Assembly: GCF_024360925.2 (NCBI RefSeq)
Contig: NZ_CP113517.1
Location: 2,170,001-2,234,000 of the forward strand
Reading direction: 5' to 3'
Source of the DNA: Methylomonas rapida
GTDB lineage: Bacteria > Pseudomonadota > Gammaproteobacteria > Methylococcales > Methylomonadaceae
DNA length: 64,000 nucleotides
Each line of letters opens with the position of its first letter. Positions within the stretch are counted from its first letter, which is position 1. This document shows, piece by piece, positions 18,517 to 28,186 of the stretch. The notes under the pieces are model-generated. The model ran no database searches and was not told the origin of the DNA. It saw only the letters and a program-made list of their open reading frames with translations. A program made the translations under genes and the position numbers.

Positions 18517-19848
18517 TTAGCCGGATTTTTGTTCAACAATGGCTTTAGGCGTGACTTTTACCCATTCGATGCGTGGCCCGTTCATCGTCGTTACGGTAAT
18601 GTCAAAGTTTTCAAAGGCTATGGTTTCGTTTTCCTCGGGGACGTCTTGCAGTTTGACCAAGATCAGGCCGCCGACGGAATCGACATCCTCCAAATCCAGT
18701 TCTTCGTTTTCGATGTCTATGTCAAGAACGCGCTCCAATGAAAAAATCGGCAAACTGCCTTTTCCGAGTAAGGAGCCATCTTCCAGCGTTTGCCAACCGG
18801 TATCGTTGGGACGGAATTCGTCCTGGATGTCGCCCACCATCGCGGACAGTAAATTATCCAGGGTGATGAAGCCACGTGGCTTTTGTCCTTGCAAACCGAT
18901 GATCGCAAAATGCGGCGCGCCTCGGGTGAACATGCGAAATAATTCCACCGCAGGCATATGCGACGGTATGAACTGAATCGGGCGCAGATAGCTTTCCAGG
19001 TTTTCAATGGCCTTACCATGCTGCAAGCCCAAGAACAAATCCTTCAAATGAATCACGCCCAGTACATCGGTGTTATTGCTATCGAAATAAGGAAAACGGC
19101 TAAAGCGGCTTTGCGCGACGATATGCAAATTTTCCTCCACCGTCTTATTCCGATGCAGCGAGGTGATTTCATGAATCGGACGCATCAACTCGGATACTTC
19201 CAGTTTGCTGAAGTCCAGCGCCTTTGCCAGTACGTTCCATTCGTCGTCGGTAAATCGACCGCCCGGACGGCTGGATCGCAAAATCAGCTTTAATTCGTCG
19301 GTGGAATAATGGCTATCGTGGCCCTTGGGGTAGGACAAACCGGCAATCCGTAGCACCAGATTGGAGCTGCCGTTCAGCAACCAGATCGCCGGATACATGA
19401 GCCAATAGAACAGGTAGAGCGGGCCGGCGCTGAACAAACCCACCGCTTCTGGATTGCGTATCGCCATGGATTTTGGCGCTTGTTCGCCGACCACGATATG
19501 CAAAAAAGAAATGCTGCAGAATGCGAACGCGAAAGAAATGCTGTGTATCAGTTCCGGTGAGACGATGCCGATTTTGGCAAACAGGGGATCAAGCAAGTCG
19601 GCAAAGGCGGGTTCGCCCACCCAGCCCAGGCCCAACGACGCCAGCGTAATGCCGAGTTGGCAGGCGGAAAGATAGGCATCGAGATTGCCGTGAATCTTGG
19701 CGAGGGTGCGCCCGCGCCAACCCTGGGTTTCCGCGATGGTTTTAATCCGGGTTTGACGAAGCTTGACCAGGCTGAATTCGAGCGCGACAAAAAAACCGTT
19801 CAAAAACACCAGCAACAACGCGCCGGCGACAAGCAAGAGATTATTCAT
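18517..19848 (-). CDS. CNNM/CorC-family membrane protein (DUF21 plus CBS pair)
   Basis: The 443-residue protein has an N-terminal DUF21/CNNM transmembrane domain (about 1-180, including the SACQLGITLASLGLGWVGEPA hallmark), a CBS pair (about 205-335, with ELMRPIHEI and VIHLKDLF), and a C-terminal CorC/HlyC domain. Family members are linked to Mg2+ (or Co2+) export or homeostasis. Some are annotated as hemolysins on weak grounds. The exact ion is not evident. Confidence 0.9.
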   Translation of the reverse strand: MNNLLLVAGALLLVFLNGFFVALEFSLVKLRQTRIKTIAETQGWRGRTLAKIHGNLDAYLSACQLGITLASLGLGWVGEPAFADLLDPLFAKIGIVSPELIHSISFAFAFCSISFLHIVVGEQAPKSMAIRNPEAVGLFSAGPLYLFYWLMYPAIWLLNGSSNLVLRIAGLSYPKGHDSHYSTDELKLILRSSRPGGRFTDDEWNVLAKALDFSKLEVSELMRPIHEITSLHRNKTVEENLHIVAQSRFSRFPYFDSNNTDVLGVIHLKDLFLGLQHGKAIENLESYLRPIQFIPSHMPAVELFRMFTRGAPHFAIIGLQGQKPRGFITLDNLLSAMVGDIQDEFRPNDTGWQTLEDGSLLGKGSLPIFSLERVLDIDIENEELDLEDVDSVGGLILVKLQDVPEENETIAFENFDITVTTMNGPRIEWVKVTPKAIVEQKSG

Positions 19849-19893
19849 TCAATCATGTTCATTGATGGAAAAATCGAAACGTATGGCTCGGCG

Positions 19894-20517
19894 TCAATTC
19901 GAATCGCTGTCCAGCTTTTCGGCGAGGATTGCCGCATCCTGTTCCCGCTTTTTCTTGCGTTTTTCCTTTTGGGCAATATGTGTCGAACGCCAAAACAACA
20001 GCAGGCCGATGACAGCCAGAACCGCTAGAAAATGCATTTCGTAGTGCTTGATTTCACCCAAAATTGCTTCGGCAATGTCGCCGAATTGGTAACCCAGATA
20101 GCCCACGGCGATCGCCCAGATCAAGGCCCCCAAAAAATTCAGAACGAAGAATTTCCCGGGATACATGCGACTGGCGCCGATGACGAACGGGGTGACATTG
20201 CGCACGCCGTACAGGAATCGAAACCCCAAAACCACCTTGATTTGGTGGCGATGCAATAGATCAAATACCTTGTCGGTTTTGCTGTGCCATAGAGGGCGTT
20301 TTTCCAGGAAGGCGATGCCTTTGAATCGACCCAGATAGAAAAAGGTTTGGTCCCCGGCGAATGTGCCGAGAAAGGCGGACAAAATGACCCAATGCAGTTC
20401 AAGGTAACCGCTATGGGCCAAAAAACCCGCAATCACGAGGATGGTTTCGCCTTCTAAAAAAGTGCCAATGAACAAGGCTAAATAGCCGTAATCGATAATG
20501 AGTTGGTGAAAATCCAT
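19894..20517 (-). CDS. DedA-family membrane protein
   Basis: This 207-residue DedA (VTT-domain) protein shows FIGTFLEGETILVIAGFLAHSG, then GDQTFFYLGR and RFLYGVRNVTPFVIGASRM, the conserved re-entrant loops and basic motif of the family. DedA proteins act as lipid scramblases or flippases, including for undecaprenyl phosphate, and support envelope homeostasis. The charged C-terminal tail (EKRKKKREQDA) is cytoplasmic. It lies 45 bp downstream of the start of the CorC-like gene on the same strand and may share its transcript. Confidence 0.9.
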   Translation of the reverse strand: MDFHQLIIDYGYLALFIGTFLEGETILVIAGFLAHSGYLELHWVILSAFLGTFAGDQTFFYLGRFKGIAFLEKRPLWHSKTDKVFDLLHRHQIKVVLGFRFLYGVRNVTPFVIGASRMYPGKFFVLNFLGALIWAIAVGYLGYQFGDIAEAILGEIKHYEMHFLAVLAVIGLLLFWRSTHIAQKEKRKKKREQDAAILAEKLDSDSN

Positions 20518-20942
20518 TTGTAGTTATTCTTGTAGGTAAAAGTGCATGCCGCTCGCATGGAACATGGCTGGTTAATGCCGAATCTTTGACATTATAAGGA
20601 TATTTCGGCCAAGTTTATTGTTAAGGATCGATTGCAAGGGGCGGGTAACAGAAATTTTTCCAGCCAAGGGGAAACAGAGAGATTGTCAAATATCACTTCC
20701 CGGCATCCAGCATCTTGCAGCCGAATCTTCACACGGCAAGAACGGTACACGAAGGACAAGATCAAAATAACGCCACATTGTCCCATCTCCGCGAGGCGAG
20801 GGGACTTTTAGACGCCCCCAGGGGCGAGGGAACAACGTGCGGAAGCAATTTTTGCCGGAATTTTGACTTCAGCTGACGCTGGAGGGCACCGTTCCGACGG
20901 AAAACTCTCATTTTCCGGAGTGTTGCGGCATTTTCATGCGCG
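20518..20942. other. Intergenic region with a REP-like palindromic stretch
   Basis: No gene supported. At 20781-20833 there is a GC-rich palindrome-like stretch (TCCCATCTCCGCGAGGCGAG, then a ...GGGGCGAGGGA end) that resembles in composition the repeats at 2304-2530 and in the cas1 3' end. Confidence 0.4.
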
Positions 20943-21122
20943 TTACTTCGGCTGTTCGTCTTGCTTGGTGGAGGATTCTTGTTCTTCGCCTTCCTTGAGC
21001 GCCTTACGAAAACCCTTGATCGCACCGCCAAGATCATCCCCTATGTTTTTCAAGCGCTTGGTACCGAATACCAAGATAACAATCACTAACACGACCAATA
21101 GATGCTGAATGCTGAAACCCAT
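20943..21122 (-). CDS. tatA: Twin-arginine translocase subunit TatA (short)
   Basis: This 59-residue protein starts at an ATG with AGGAGA 6 bp upstream. It starts [20 protein letters not shown] (single TM helix), then the [21 protein letters not shown] amphipathic helix with the FG-(T)KRL hinge motif, and a charged tail ([17 protein letters not shown]). This is a textbook TatA/E layout: TatA multimers form the export pore for folded proteins. tatB and tatC are not adjacent, so this is a solo tatA (or tatE-like) gene. Confidence 0.92.
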   Translation of the reverse strand: MGFSIQHLLVVLVIVILVFGTKRLKNIGDDLGGAIKGFRKALKEGEEQESSTKQDEQPK

Positions 21123-21401
21123 GTGCGTTTCTCCTGCCTAAAATGAATATTGAATGTCCACGCTACCGATGCCGCAGCGGACAGAAATTTCGTCCGCATT
21201 TCAGGAAAAGAGTTTACCTTACACCGAGGTCAAAAATCATGGGTCTATAAAACTTTCCTTATTTATGAACCCTTGCAAAACAGGTGGCGAAATTTAATCA
21301 GCGGAAAATTGCGATTCGAGTAAAATGCGCCGTCCATTTCAGGACTGAAAGCCAACGTCCATTGACAGTTCTTGTTGTCCTTACCTTTCTCCAAACACTT
21401 T

Positions 21402-23315
21402 ATGCCTTTTTTTCTGCGCCTGTTCGTCATCTTGTTTTGCCTGTTTGCTTCGCCGCCGCCTTATGCCGATGGCGCGAATCCGGGGTTTTTGGTCCTGAAT
21501 TATCACGACATCTTAGAAGAAGAGGAAAAGGTGCCTCCGTTCGACCGGATTGCGGTCAACAAACAGCATTTGGACGAGCACTTCGCCTGGTTGAAAAAAA
21601 ATAATTATCACGTCATCGGTATTCAAAGTTTATTGGACGCGATGAGCGGGGAAAAACCGTTGCCGCCAAAGGCCGTGATATTGACGTTCGATGACGGTTA
21701 TCTGAGTTTTTACACGCGAGCCTTGCCGCTGCTTAAAAAATATCACTATCCGGCGACGCTGGCAGTCGTGGGATCCTGGCTGGAAGGTAAAAATACCGCA
21801 GGCGTCAAACCCTTGATGTCTCCAGAGCAAATACGCGAGGCCATGGCTACGGGCTTAGTCGAGATAGCATCACATAGTTATGACTTGCACCATGGCATTG
21901 CCGCCAATCCGCAAGGCAATGAACTGAGTGCGGTCACGGGCCGTTTGTATAGCAGCGAATACGAGGAATACGAAAAGGACGAGGATTACCGCAAACGGAT
22001 TTTTCAGGCCGTTGAAAAAAGCGCGGACCAATTATTCCAGCTTCTCGGCGTCAGGCCGCGGGTGATGGTGTGGCCCTATGGCGAATACAACGCCATTGCC
22101 CTGGAGGCCGCCAAAGCCGCCGGCATGCGTTTGACCATGGGCCTGAACGACGGCGCCAATACCTTGGCCGATGTGGGGGCGATGAAGCGCTTGATGATCA
22201 CCGACGATGTCAATGTCAAGCAATTCGCCGAGATCGTCAAAAATCAGCGCGGCCATTTGCCCTTGCGTGTCGCCCATGTCGATATGGATTACATCTATGA
22301 CGAAGACGAGGAACAAACGGGGCGCAACCTGAATGCCTTGTTGGAACGCATCAAAGCCAGCGGTGCCAATACCGTTTTCTTGCAGGCCTATGCCGATCCG
22401 GACGGCGACGGCAATGCCGACGAACTGTATTTCCCGAATCGGCATTTACCGGTAAGGCGCGATTTATTCAATCACGTGGCCTTGCAACTGCGCACCAAGG
22501 CCGGGGTTAAAGTTTATGCCTGGATGCCTATCATGGCTTACAAGGCCGATGTGCCGTTGAAATGGTTCGTCAAGGAATGGCGCGAAGGCGGCCCGAAACC
22601 GGCGAGACACATTTATACCCGCTTGTCGCCGTTCAACCCGGAAGCGCGGCAATACATCGGCGAGATTTACGAAGACTTGGCCAAGCATTGCGACTTCAAC
22701 GGTATTCTGTTCCATGACGACGGCATTTTGTCGGATTTTGAAGATGTGTCGCAACCGGCGCTGGATGTCACGCACAAGGTCTGGGGCTTGCCGGCCGAGT
22801 TCGAGGCGATTCATGCTTCCAGCGAACTGCGCCTGCGTTGGGCCCAACACAAGACAGAATGGCTTGGACAATTCACCGATTATCTGACCGACAAGGTTCG
22901 TTATTACAGGCCTTATGTCAAAACCGCCCGCAATCTCTACGCCTTGCCTTTGCTGAAGCCTTACAGCGAAGAATGGTATGCGCAGTCCTTTCCGGCATTC
23001 CTGAAGCATTACGATTACGTGGCGATCGAGGCGATGCCGTTCATGGAAGAAGCCGACGATCCCAAAAAATGGTTGACGGAACTGGTCAAGAAAACCGCCG
23101 AGCACCCGAACGGTTTGGACAAAATGGTGTTCGAACTGCAGGCCGTCGACTGGAAAAAACAGCAGGATATTCCGATGAACGTGTTTACGGAACAGTTCCA
23201 GTTATTGAAAAAATTGGGCGCCAAGCATATCGGCTATTACCCGGATAACGTGCATCACGATCAGCCGAAACTGGACGCGCTGAAGAAGTTCTTCCCCGTG
23301 GCTAACGTGGATTGA
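21402..23315 (+). CDS. pgaB: Poly-beta-1,6-N-acetylglucosamine N-deacetylase PgaB
   Basis: The ATG at 21402 gives 637 residues. It begins with a signal peptide (FFLRLFVILFCLFASPPPYA). The N-terminal polysaccharide deacetylase domain has the metal-site motif LTFDDGYLSFY and a later ASHSYDLHHG histidine pair. The C-terminal glycoside-hydrolase-like domain covers about residues 300-637 (HVDMDYIYDEDEEQ, then FHDDG). PgaB partially deacetylates the biofilm polymer PNAG in the periplasm before export. A TTG at 21372 gives a longer frame but lacks a signal-peptide fit. The stop overlaps the pgaC start. No pgaA is found upstream. Confidence 0.94.
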   Translation: MPFFLRLFVILFCLFASPPPYADGANPGFLVLNYHDILEEEEKVPPFDRIAVNKQHLDEHFAWLKKNNYHVIGIQSLLDAMSGEKPLPPKAVILTFDDGYLSFYTRALPLLKKYHYPATLAVVGSWLEGKNTAGVKPLMSPEQIREAMATGLVEIASHSYDLHHGIAANPQGNELSAVTGRLYSSEYEEYEKDEDYRKRIFQAVEKSADQLFQLLGVRPRVMVWPYGEYNAIALEAAKAAGMRLTMGLNDGANTLADVGAMKRLMITDDVNVKQFAEIVKNQRGHLPLRVAHVDMDYIYDEDEEQTGRNLNALLERIKASGANTVFLQAYADPDGDGNADELYFPNRHLPVRRDLFNHVALQLRTKAGVKVYAWMPIMAYKADVPLKWFVKEWREGGPKPARHIYTRLSPFNPEARQYIGEIYEDLAKHCDFNGILFHDDGILSDFEDVSQPALDVTHKVWGLPAEFEAIHASSELRLRWAQHKTEWLGQFTDYLTDKVRYYRPYVKTARNLYALPLLKPYSEEWYAQSFPAFLKHYDYVAIEAMPFMEEADDPKKWLTELVKKTAEHPNGLDKMVFELQAVDWKKQQDIPMNVFTEQFQLLKKLGAKHIGYYPDNVHHDQPKLDALKKFFPVANVD

Positions 23316-24670
23316 TGCGGATGGAAGCCTTGTTTGCTCAACCCTGGGTGCAACATCTGTTCGATTGGTGGTTTCTGACCCAGGAGCGCCTGGAGGAAAT
23401 GCCGTGGCAGCCGATCGACGAGTGGTTGTCTCGTTTCGTGTTTTATTATCCGCTGTTGATGGCCTATGTCTGGATGATAGGCGGCATCATTTATTATCTG
23501 CGCTGGGAGCGAAATCGCGGCAATGTGCTGTCGGATTTGCCGGTGTTGCCGGACTATCCGATGGTCTCGATATTGGTGCCTTGCTATAACGAAGGCGAAA
23601 ACGTCCGAGAGACCATCGAGTATTTGCTGCAGCAACATTACCCCCATTTCGAAATCATCGCGGTCAACGACGGCAGCAAGGACAATACCCTGGAAATATT
23701 GCACGAGCTGGCGGATCGGCATCCGCAAGTCCGCGTGGTCAATTTGGCCAGCAATCAGGGCAAGGCGGTGGGGTTGCGCACGGCGGCGCTGGTCGCGAAT
23801 AGCGAGATTTTGATTGGTATCGATGGCGATGCACTGCTGGCGCCCAATGCCACGGCCTGGATCGTGCGGCATTTTCTCGACGATCCTCATGTCGGCGCGG
23901 TGACCGGGAATCCACGCATACGCAATCGATCAACACTGCTCGGCAAGATCCAGGTCGGCGAGTTCTCGGCCATCGTCGGCATGATCAAGCGCGCCCAGCG
24001 TGCTTATGGCCATGTTTTTACCATTTCCGGCGTGATCGCCGGCTTTCGCAAAACCGCGCTGCACGAGGTCGGTTATTGGAGCCCGGACATGGTGACCGAG
24101 GATATCGATATCAGCTGGAAGCTGCAATTGGCTGGCTGGAGCATACGTTTCGAACCCAATGCCTTGTGTTGGGTGTTGATGCCCGAGACAATCAAAGGTT
24201 TATGGAAGCAACGCAGCCGCTGGGCCCAGGGCGGCGTCGAAGTATTGCTACGTTACTTCAAGCCGCTGCTGCGTTGGCGTTCGCGCGGCATGTGGCCGTT
24301 GTATCTGGAATGCTGCATCAGCTTGTGTTGGGCGTTTCTGGTGATTGGCCTGTTGCTGGCCAATCCCTTGCAATGGCTGTTGAGCCAGCAACCGCAAGAG
24401 GCCCTGGAGGACTTGTCGCCGCACTGGACCAGCATGCTGCTCTGCATCACCTGTTTGATTCAGTTCGGCGTCAGTCTGAGCATTGATTCGATTTATGAAA
24501 AACGCAGCGGCGGCTCGGCGCAGCATTATTACTGGATGATCTGGTATCCGATCGTGTATTGGCTGATCAATGTCGGCACCACGATCAATGGTTTCATCAA
24601 GGCCGTGCGTAAAAAACGCGGTCAACGCGCGGTTTGGGTCACGCTGGATAGAGGTTTGAGGCAAAAATGA
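23315..24670 (+). CDS. pgaC: Poly-beta-1,6-GlcNAc synthase PgaC
   Basis: This 451-residue membrane GT2 glycosyltransferase polymerises UDP-GlcNAc into PNAG. It has N-terminal TM segments (about 30-60), a catalytic domain with SILVPCYNEGENV, VNDGSKDNT, GIDGDALL (DxD), EDIDISWKLQ (catalytic D) and the QRSRWAQGG processive-synthase motif, and C-terminal TM helices. The ATG at 23315 shares one base with the pgaB stop. The pgaD ATG overlaps its end by 4 bp. Confidence 0.95.
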   Translation: MRMEALFAQPWVQHLFDWWFLTQERLEEMPWQPIDEWLSRFVFYYPLLMAYVWMIGGIIYYLRWERNRGNVLSDLPVLPDYPMVSILVPCYNEGENVRETIEYLLQQHYPHFEIIAVNDGSKDNTLEILHELADRHPQVRVVNLASNQGKAVGLRTAALVANSEILIGIDGDALLAPNATAWIVRHFLDDPHVGAVTGNPRIRNRSTLLGKIQVGEFSAIVGMIKRAQRAYGHVFTISGVIAGFRKTALHEVGYWSPDMVTEDIDISWKLQLAGWSIRFEPNALCWVLMPETIKGLWKQRSRWAQGGVEVLLRYFKPLLRWRSRGMWPLYLECCISLCWAFLVIGLLLANPLQWLLSQQPQEALEDLSPHWTSMLLCITCLIQFGVSLSIDSIYEKRSGGSAQHYYWMIWYPIVYWLINVGTTINGFIKAVRKKRGQRAVWVTLDRGLRQK

Positions 24671-25098
24671 AGGAAATCATCATCGACCAACCTCATTTGC
24701 AAAGCTTGCAACAAAAACTGGGATCACTATTTTTATCGGCGATGAGTTGGCTGTTATGGCTCTATTTTTTGGCCCCTTTGCTGACCTTGGCCGGCTGGCT
24801 GATGGGTGCCAAAAGTTTGTCGGATGAAATCCGCTGGTTTGGCGGCTACAAGACCTTGCTGCAACTGCTGCAGATGTACGGTGAAATCATTTTGCTGATT
24901 GCAGCGCTCTGGTTGGCCTGGACCTTTTTCATTACATGGCTGCATACCGCGCATCCCGGCAAAACGCCGGAGGCTGTCAGTGACGGCGAACTGGCTCAGC
25001 GCTTTGAGTTGCAGGTAAGCCAATTAGCCGAGGCCCGGCAGGCTAAGAAGCTTACGGTTCATTTCGATGAGCATGCTGGGATTGTGGCGATCGAATAA
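24667..25098 (+). CDS. pgaD: PNAG synthase accessory protein PgaD
   Basis: This 143-residue protein has two TM helices (about 15-38 and 76-98) and a cytoplasmic C-terminus, and starts within the pgaC stop codon. In E. coli PgaD forms the c-di-GMP-responsive synthase with PgaC. Size, topology and position identify it. Sequence conservation of this family is low, so the call depends on context. Confidence 0.88.
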   Translation: MKEIIIDQPHLQSLQQKLGSLFLSAMSWLLWLYFLAPLLTLAGWLMGAKSLSDEIRWFGGYKTLLQLLQMYGEIILLIAALWLAWTFFITWLHTAHPGKTPEAVSDGELAQRFELQVSQLAEARQAKKLTVHFDEHAGIVAIE

Positions 25099-25173
25099 TC
25101 CGCTGAATGCATAAAGCATTGACTGCTTTCGTGCTTTTCGTGGCCTGCTGATTTTTTTAGGTTGAGCAGGACT

Positions 25174-25203
25174 TGCTGGTACCGTGACGCCACGATACCA
25201 GCA
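25174..25203. terminator. Bidirectional hairpin between pgaD and ilvD
   Basis: A stem of 13 bp with one mismatch (TGCTGGTACCGTG, loop ACGC, CACGATACCAGCA) sits in the gap between two converging genes. No long U-run follows on either strand, so its strength is uncertain. Confidence 0.6.
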
Positions 25204-25220
25204 GGCTTGCTTTCGCTGTT

Positions 25221-27074
25221 TTACTTGTGTTCGACCTGTGATACGTCTCTTACCGCGCCCTTGGCCGCCGATGTGGTCATGGCCGCATAGGCTCTGAGGG
25301 CGGCGGAAACGCTGCGTTTGCGGTTGACCGGTTTCCAGGCTTGTGCGCCCTTGGCCTGCATGGCCGCCCGACGGCGCTCGAGCTCTTCCACCGACACGGC
25401 CAGATGAATGCGGCGGTTGGGAATGTCGATTTCTATCGTATCGCCTTCTTCCACCAGGCCGATCGCGCCGCCTTCGGCCGCTTCGGGCGAGGCGTGGCCA
25501 ATGCTCAAGCCGGACGTACCGCCGGAAAAACGGCCGTCGGTGAGCAGGGCGCAGGCCTTGCCTAAGCCTTTGGATTTCAGATAGCTGGTCGGATACAGCA
25601 TTTCCTGCATGCCCGGGCCGCCTTTGGGGCCTTCGTAACGAATCACCACCACGTCGCCCGGCTGGATTTGATTGCCGAGGATGCCGGCGACCGCGTCATC
25701 CTGGCTCTCGAAGATGCGGGCGCGGCCGGTAAATTTCAGGATGCTGTCGTCCACGCCGGCGGTCTTGACGATGCAGCCATCCAGCGCGATGTTGCCGTGC
25801 AACACCGCCAAGCCGCCGTCTTGCGAATAGGCGTTGGCCTTGTCGCGGATGCAGCCATGGGCGCGGTCTTCGTCCAATTCGGGGTAGCGTGCCGACTGCG
25901 AAAAGGCGACGGTGGTCGGTATGCCGCCCGGCGCGGCGCGGTAAAAGGTTTTGACCGCTTCATCATCGCTGAGCCGAATATCCCACTGTTCGATGGCCGC
26001 GCCCAACGTTGGGCTATGAACGGTCGGCACCTCGCGATTGATCACACCGGCGCGATCGAGTTCGCCCAAAATGCCGATCACGCCGCCCGCGCGATGGACG
26101 TCTTCCATGTGATATTTCTGCGTGGCCGGCGCTACCTTGGACAGACATGGCACGCGGCGTGAAATCGCGTCGATGTCGGACATCGTGAAGTCTACGCCGG
26201 CTTCATGCGCCGCAGCCAATAAGTGTAGTACCGTGTTGGTCGAACCGCCCATCGCCACGTCCAGGCTCATCGCGTTTTGAAAGGCTTCGTAGGTGGCAAT
26301 GGAGCGGGGCAGCACACTAACGTCGTCTTGTTCGTAATAGCGTTTGGCCAGTTCCACGATCAGGCGGCCGGCGCGCAGGAACAATTGTTCACGGTCCGCG
26401 TGAGTGGCGACCAGAGAACCATTGCCGGGCAGGCTCAAGCCCAAGGCTTCGGTCAGACAATTCATCGAGTTGGCAGTGAACATGCCGGAGCAGGAACCGC
26501 AGGTAGGGCAGGCGGAACGTTCCACCGCGGCCACCTCTTCGTCACTGACGCGGTCGTCGGCGGCTTCCACCATGGCGTCCACCAAATCCAGCGCGCGGAT
26601 TTCGCCTTTCCAGTTGACCTTGCCAGCTTCCATCGGCCCGCCCGAGACGAATACCACCGGTATGTTAAGGCGCAGCGAGGCCATCAGCATGCCGGGGGTG
26701 ATTTTGTCGCAGTTGGAGATGCAGACCAAGGCATCGGCGCAATGGGCGTTGACCATGTATTCCACGCTGTCGGCGATCAGGTCACGGCTGGGCAAGCTGT
26801 ACAACATGCCGCCATGACCCATCGCGATGCCGTCGTCCACCGCGATGGTGTTGAATTCCTTGGCCACGCCGCCGGCTTTTTCGATTTCTCTGGCAACCAG
26901 TTGGCCCATATCCTTCAAATGCACATGGCCGGGCACGAACTGGGTAAAGGAATTGGCGATGGCGATGATGGGTTTGGAGAAGTCCTCATCCTTCATGCCG
27001 GTGGCGCGCCATAGCGCTCGTGCGCCTGACATGTTGCGGCCAAAAGTGCTGGTACGGGAACGGTATTGGGGCAT
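25221..27074 (-). CDS. ilvD: Dihydroxy-acid dehydratase
   Basis: This 617-residue IlvD dehydrates 2,3-dihydroxy acids in valine, isoleucine and pantothenate synthesis. Family landmarks are the C122 cluster ligand in [12 protein letters not shown], with the Mg-binding lysine K124 beside it, D81 ([13 protein letters not shown]), the second cluster motif [12 protein letters not shown] and the C-terminal [11 protein letters not shown]. Full length. Leftward, 114 bp after the DUF190 gene. Confidence 0.96.
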   Translation of the reverse strand: MPQYRSRTSTFGRNMSGARALWRATGMKDEDFSKPIIAIANSFTQFVPGHVHLKDMGQLVAREIEKAGGVAKEFNTIAVDDGIAMGHGGMLYSLPSRDLIADSVEYMVNAHCADALVCISNCDKITPGMLMASLRLNIPVVFVSGGPMEAGKVNWKGEIRALDLVDAMVEAADDRVSDEEVAAVERSACPTCGSCSGMFTANSMNCLTEALGLSLPGNGSLVATHADREQLFLRAGRLIVELAKRYYEQDDVSVLPRSIATYEAFQNAMSLDVAMGGSTNTVLHLLAAAHEAGVDFTMSDIDAISRRVPCLSKVAPATQKYHMEDVHRAGGVIGILGELDRAGVINREVPTVHSPTLGAAIEQWDIRLSDDEAVKTFYRAAPGGIPTTVAFSQSARYPELDEDRAHGCIRDKANAYSQDGGLAVLHGNIALDGCIVKTAGVDDSILKFTGRARIFESQDDAVAGILGNQIQPGDVVVIRYEGPKGGPGMQEMLYPTSYLKSKGLGKACALLTDGRFSGGTSGLSIGHASPEAAEGGAIGLVEEGDTIEIDIPNRRIHLAVSVEELERRRAAMQAKGAQAWKPVNRKRSVSAALRAYAAMTTSAAKGAVRDVSQVEHK

Positions 27075-27164
27075 AGTGAATCTCGGAGGAATCTAGGGTT
27101 TAAAATCAAAGGGCAAGATGATACCCCAATCGATCGCTCATCTCCACCGACTCCGACAGCAAAC

Positions 27165-27184
27165 CGATCTCCAGAAGGAGACCG
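27165..27184 (-). terminator. Weak hairpin after the DUF190 gene
   Basis: On the minus strand CGGTCTCC, loop TTCT, GGAGATCG forms an 8-bp stem with one mismatch just past the DUF190 stop codon. A U-run is lacking. Confidence 0.3.
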
Positions 27185-27188
27185 AGAT

Positions 27189-27503
27189 TTAGCCGCCGAT
27201 GTCGTGGCTCAGCGCGGGCCAACTAACGACGTGAGAAATGCCCAATTGCGTTTGCAGATGGGCAATGATGTTTTCGACTCTTTCCGGCACATCGTAAAAC
27301 TCGACGACCAGCGGCAAATCCAGGCTCAGCTCCACCAGATGGCTGGTGCGAATTTCACCGTCCGGACCGAAGCCCATGACGCCATGAAATACGGTGACGC
27401 CGGAAACCTTTTCCTGCTCGTGTAAAAACTTGATGACCTTGGCAAGCAGATGTTCGCCTTCCCTGAGATAAATGCGCGCTACCGTAATAGATTGAGTTGC
27501 CAT
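27189..27503 (-). CDS. DUF190 family protein
   Basis: The ATG at 27503 gives 104 residues starting MATQSITVARIYLREGEH. DUF190 proteins are small PII-like ferredoxin-fold proteins. Several are encoded next to crcB, as here, which suggests a role tied to fluoride export or its regulation. The visible pattern is ARIYLRE, VSGVTVFHGVMGFG and DLPLVVEFYD. It overlaps the end of crcB by 25 bp, so the two are translationally linked. A longer frame upstream (to 27857) is only the other frame of crcB. Confidence 0.85.
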   Translation of the reverse strand: MATQSITVARIYLREGEHLLAKVIKFLHEQEKVSGVTVFHGVMGFGPDGEIRTSHLVELSLDLPLVVEFYDVPERVENIIAHLQTQLGISHVVSWPALSHDIGG

Positions 27504-28183
27504 AACCAATTTCCAAAAAGTGTACCCAGCCACATCACCAACATGCCGAACAGGTTGGTGGTGATGAAAATGCCCAATATTTCCGATAATTCCAGCTGAA
27601 AGTGAAACAGCTTGAATGCCAGCCAGAGCGTCGTAGACATGGCGATTAAACCTAACAGCAGAATCAACGAGATCAAGCGCCACTCGACCGTCAGGTTCAA
27701 GCGCTGAAACAAGAATTGCGCCAAAGTCGCCAGCAAGAACGCGGCAAAGATACCGAACGTCATCTGCACATAAGGCAAATGTTCCAGCCAGGGATAGGCT
27801 CCGTCGCCGAAGAGGGTGCGTCCCAGCAGCATGCCAAACCAGACCGCCACCAAGCATAGCACCGCGCTTAAAAAGATATTCAATGCGGCCTTGCCGAGAT
27901 TGCCATCCTCGAATAAATAAAACGATTCCAAGGCGAAGGTCGAAAACGTGGTGTAAGCGCCGAGAAATCCGACCAAAATCGCGGCGCGATATTCAACCGC
28001 CACCATCAGGCGTTGCATCAACAATGCCGTCAAAAACCCCATCAAAAACGAACCGGAGACATTGACGAATAAGGTGCCGAACGGAAAGCTGCGACCCAGC
28101 CAGGCATAAATGCCGTTGGCCACCCAAAAACGGGCCACAGCACCAAGCGAACCACCCAAAGCGATAGCAATCAACTGATTCAT
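27479..28183 (-). CDS. crcB: CrcB/Fluc fluoride channel with a C-terminal membrane extension
   Basis: At 234 residues the protein is nearly twice the usual ~125. Residues 1-125 are a canonical CrcB domain: GGSLGAVARF, FPFGTLFVNVSGSFLMGF, and GFLGAYTTFSTFALE with the phenylalanine-box and track threonines. Residues 128-234 add three to four further hydrophobic helices (MTFGIFAAFLLATLAQFLF and others) that do not repeat the CrcB motifs. Fluc channels export F- as dual-topology dimers, so a fixed extension would constrain orientation. It lies 3 bp after tauE/safE and overlaps the DUF190 gene. Confidence 0.87.
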   Translation of the reverse strand: MNQLIAIALGGSLGAVARFWVANGIYAWLGRSFPFGTLFVNVSGSFLMGFLTALLMQRLMVAVEYRAAILVGFLGAYTTFSTFALESFYLFEDGNLGKAALNIFLSAVLCLVAVWFGMLLGRTLFGDGAYPWLEHLPYVQMTFGIFAAFLLATLAQFLFQRLNLTVEWRLISLILLLGLIAMSTTLWLAFKLFHFQLELSEILGIFITTNLFGMLVMWLGTLFGNWLWQLNLLR

Positions 28184-28186
28184 GGC

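Noticed and set aside
27504..27857. N-terminal extension of the DUF190 protein
   Set aside because: It is the out-of-frame reading of crcB; the DUF190 family starts at MATQSITVARIY.
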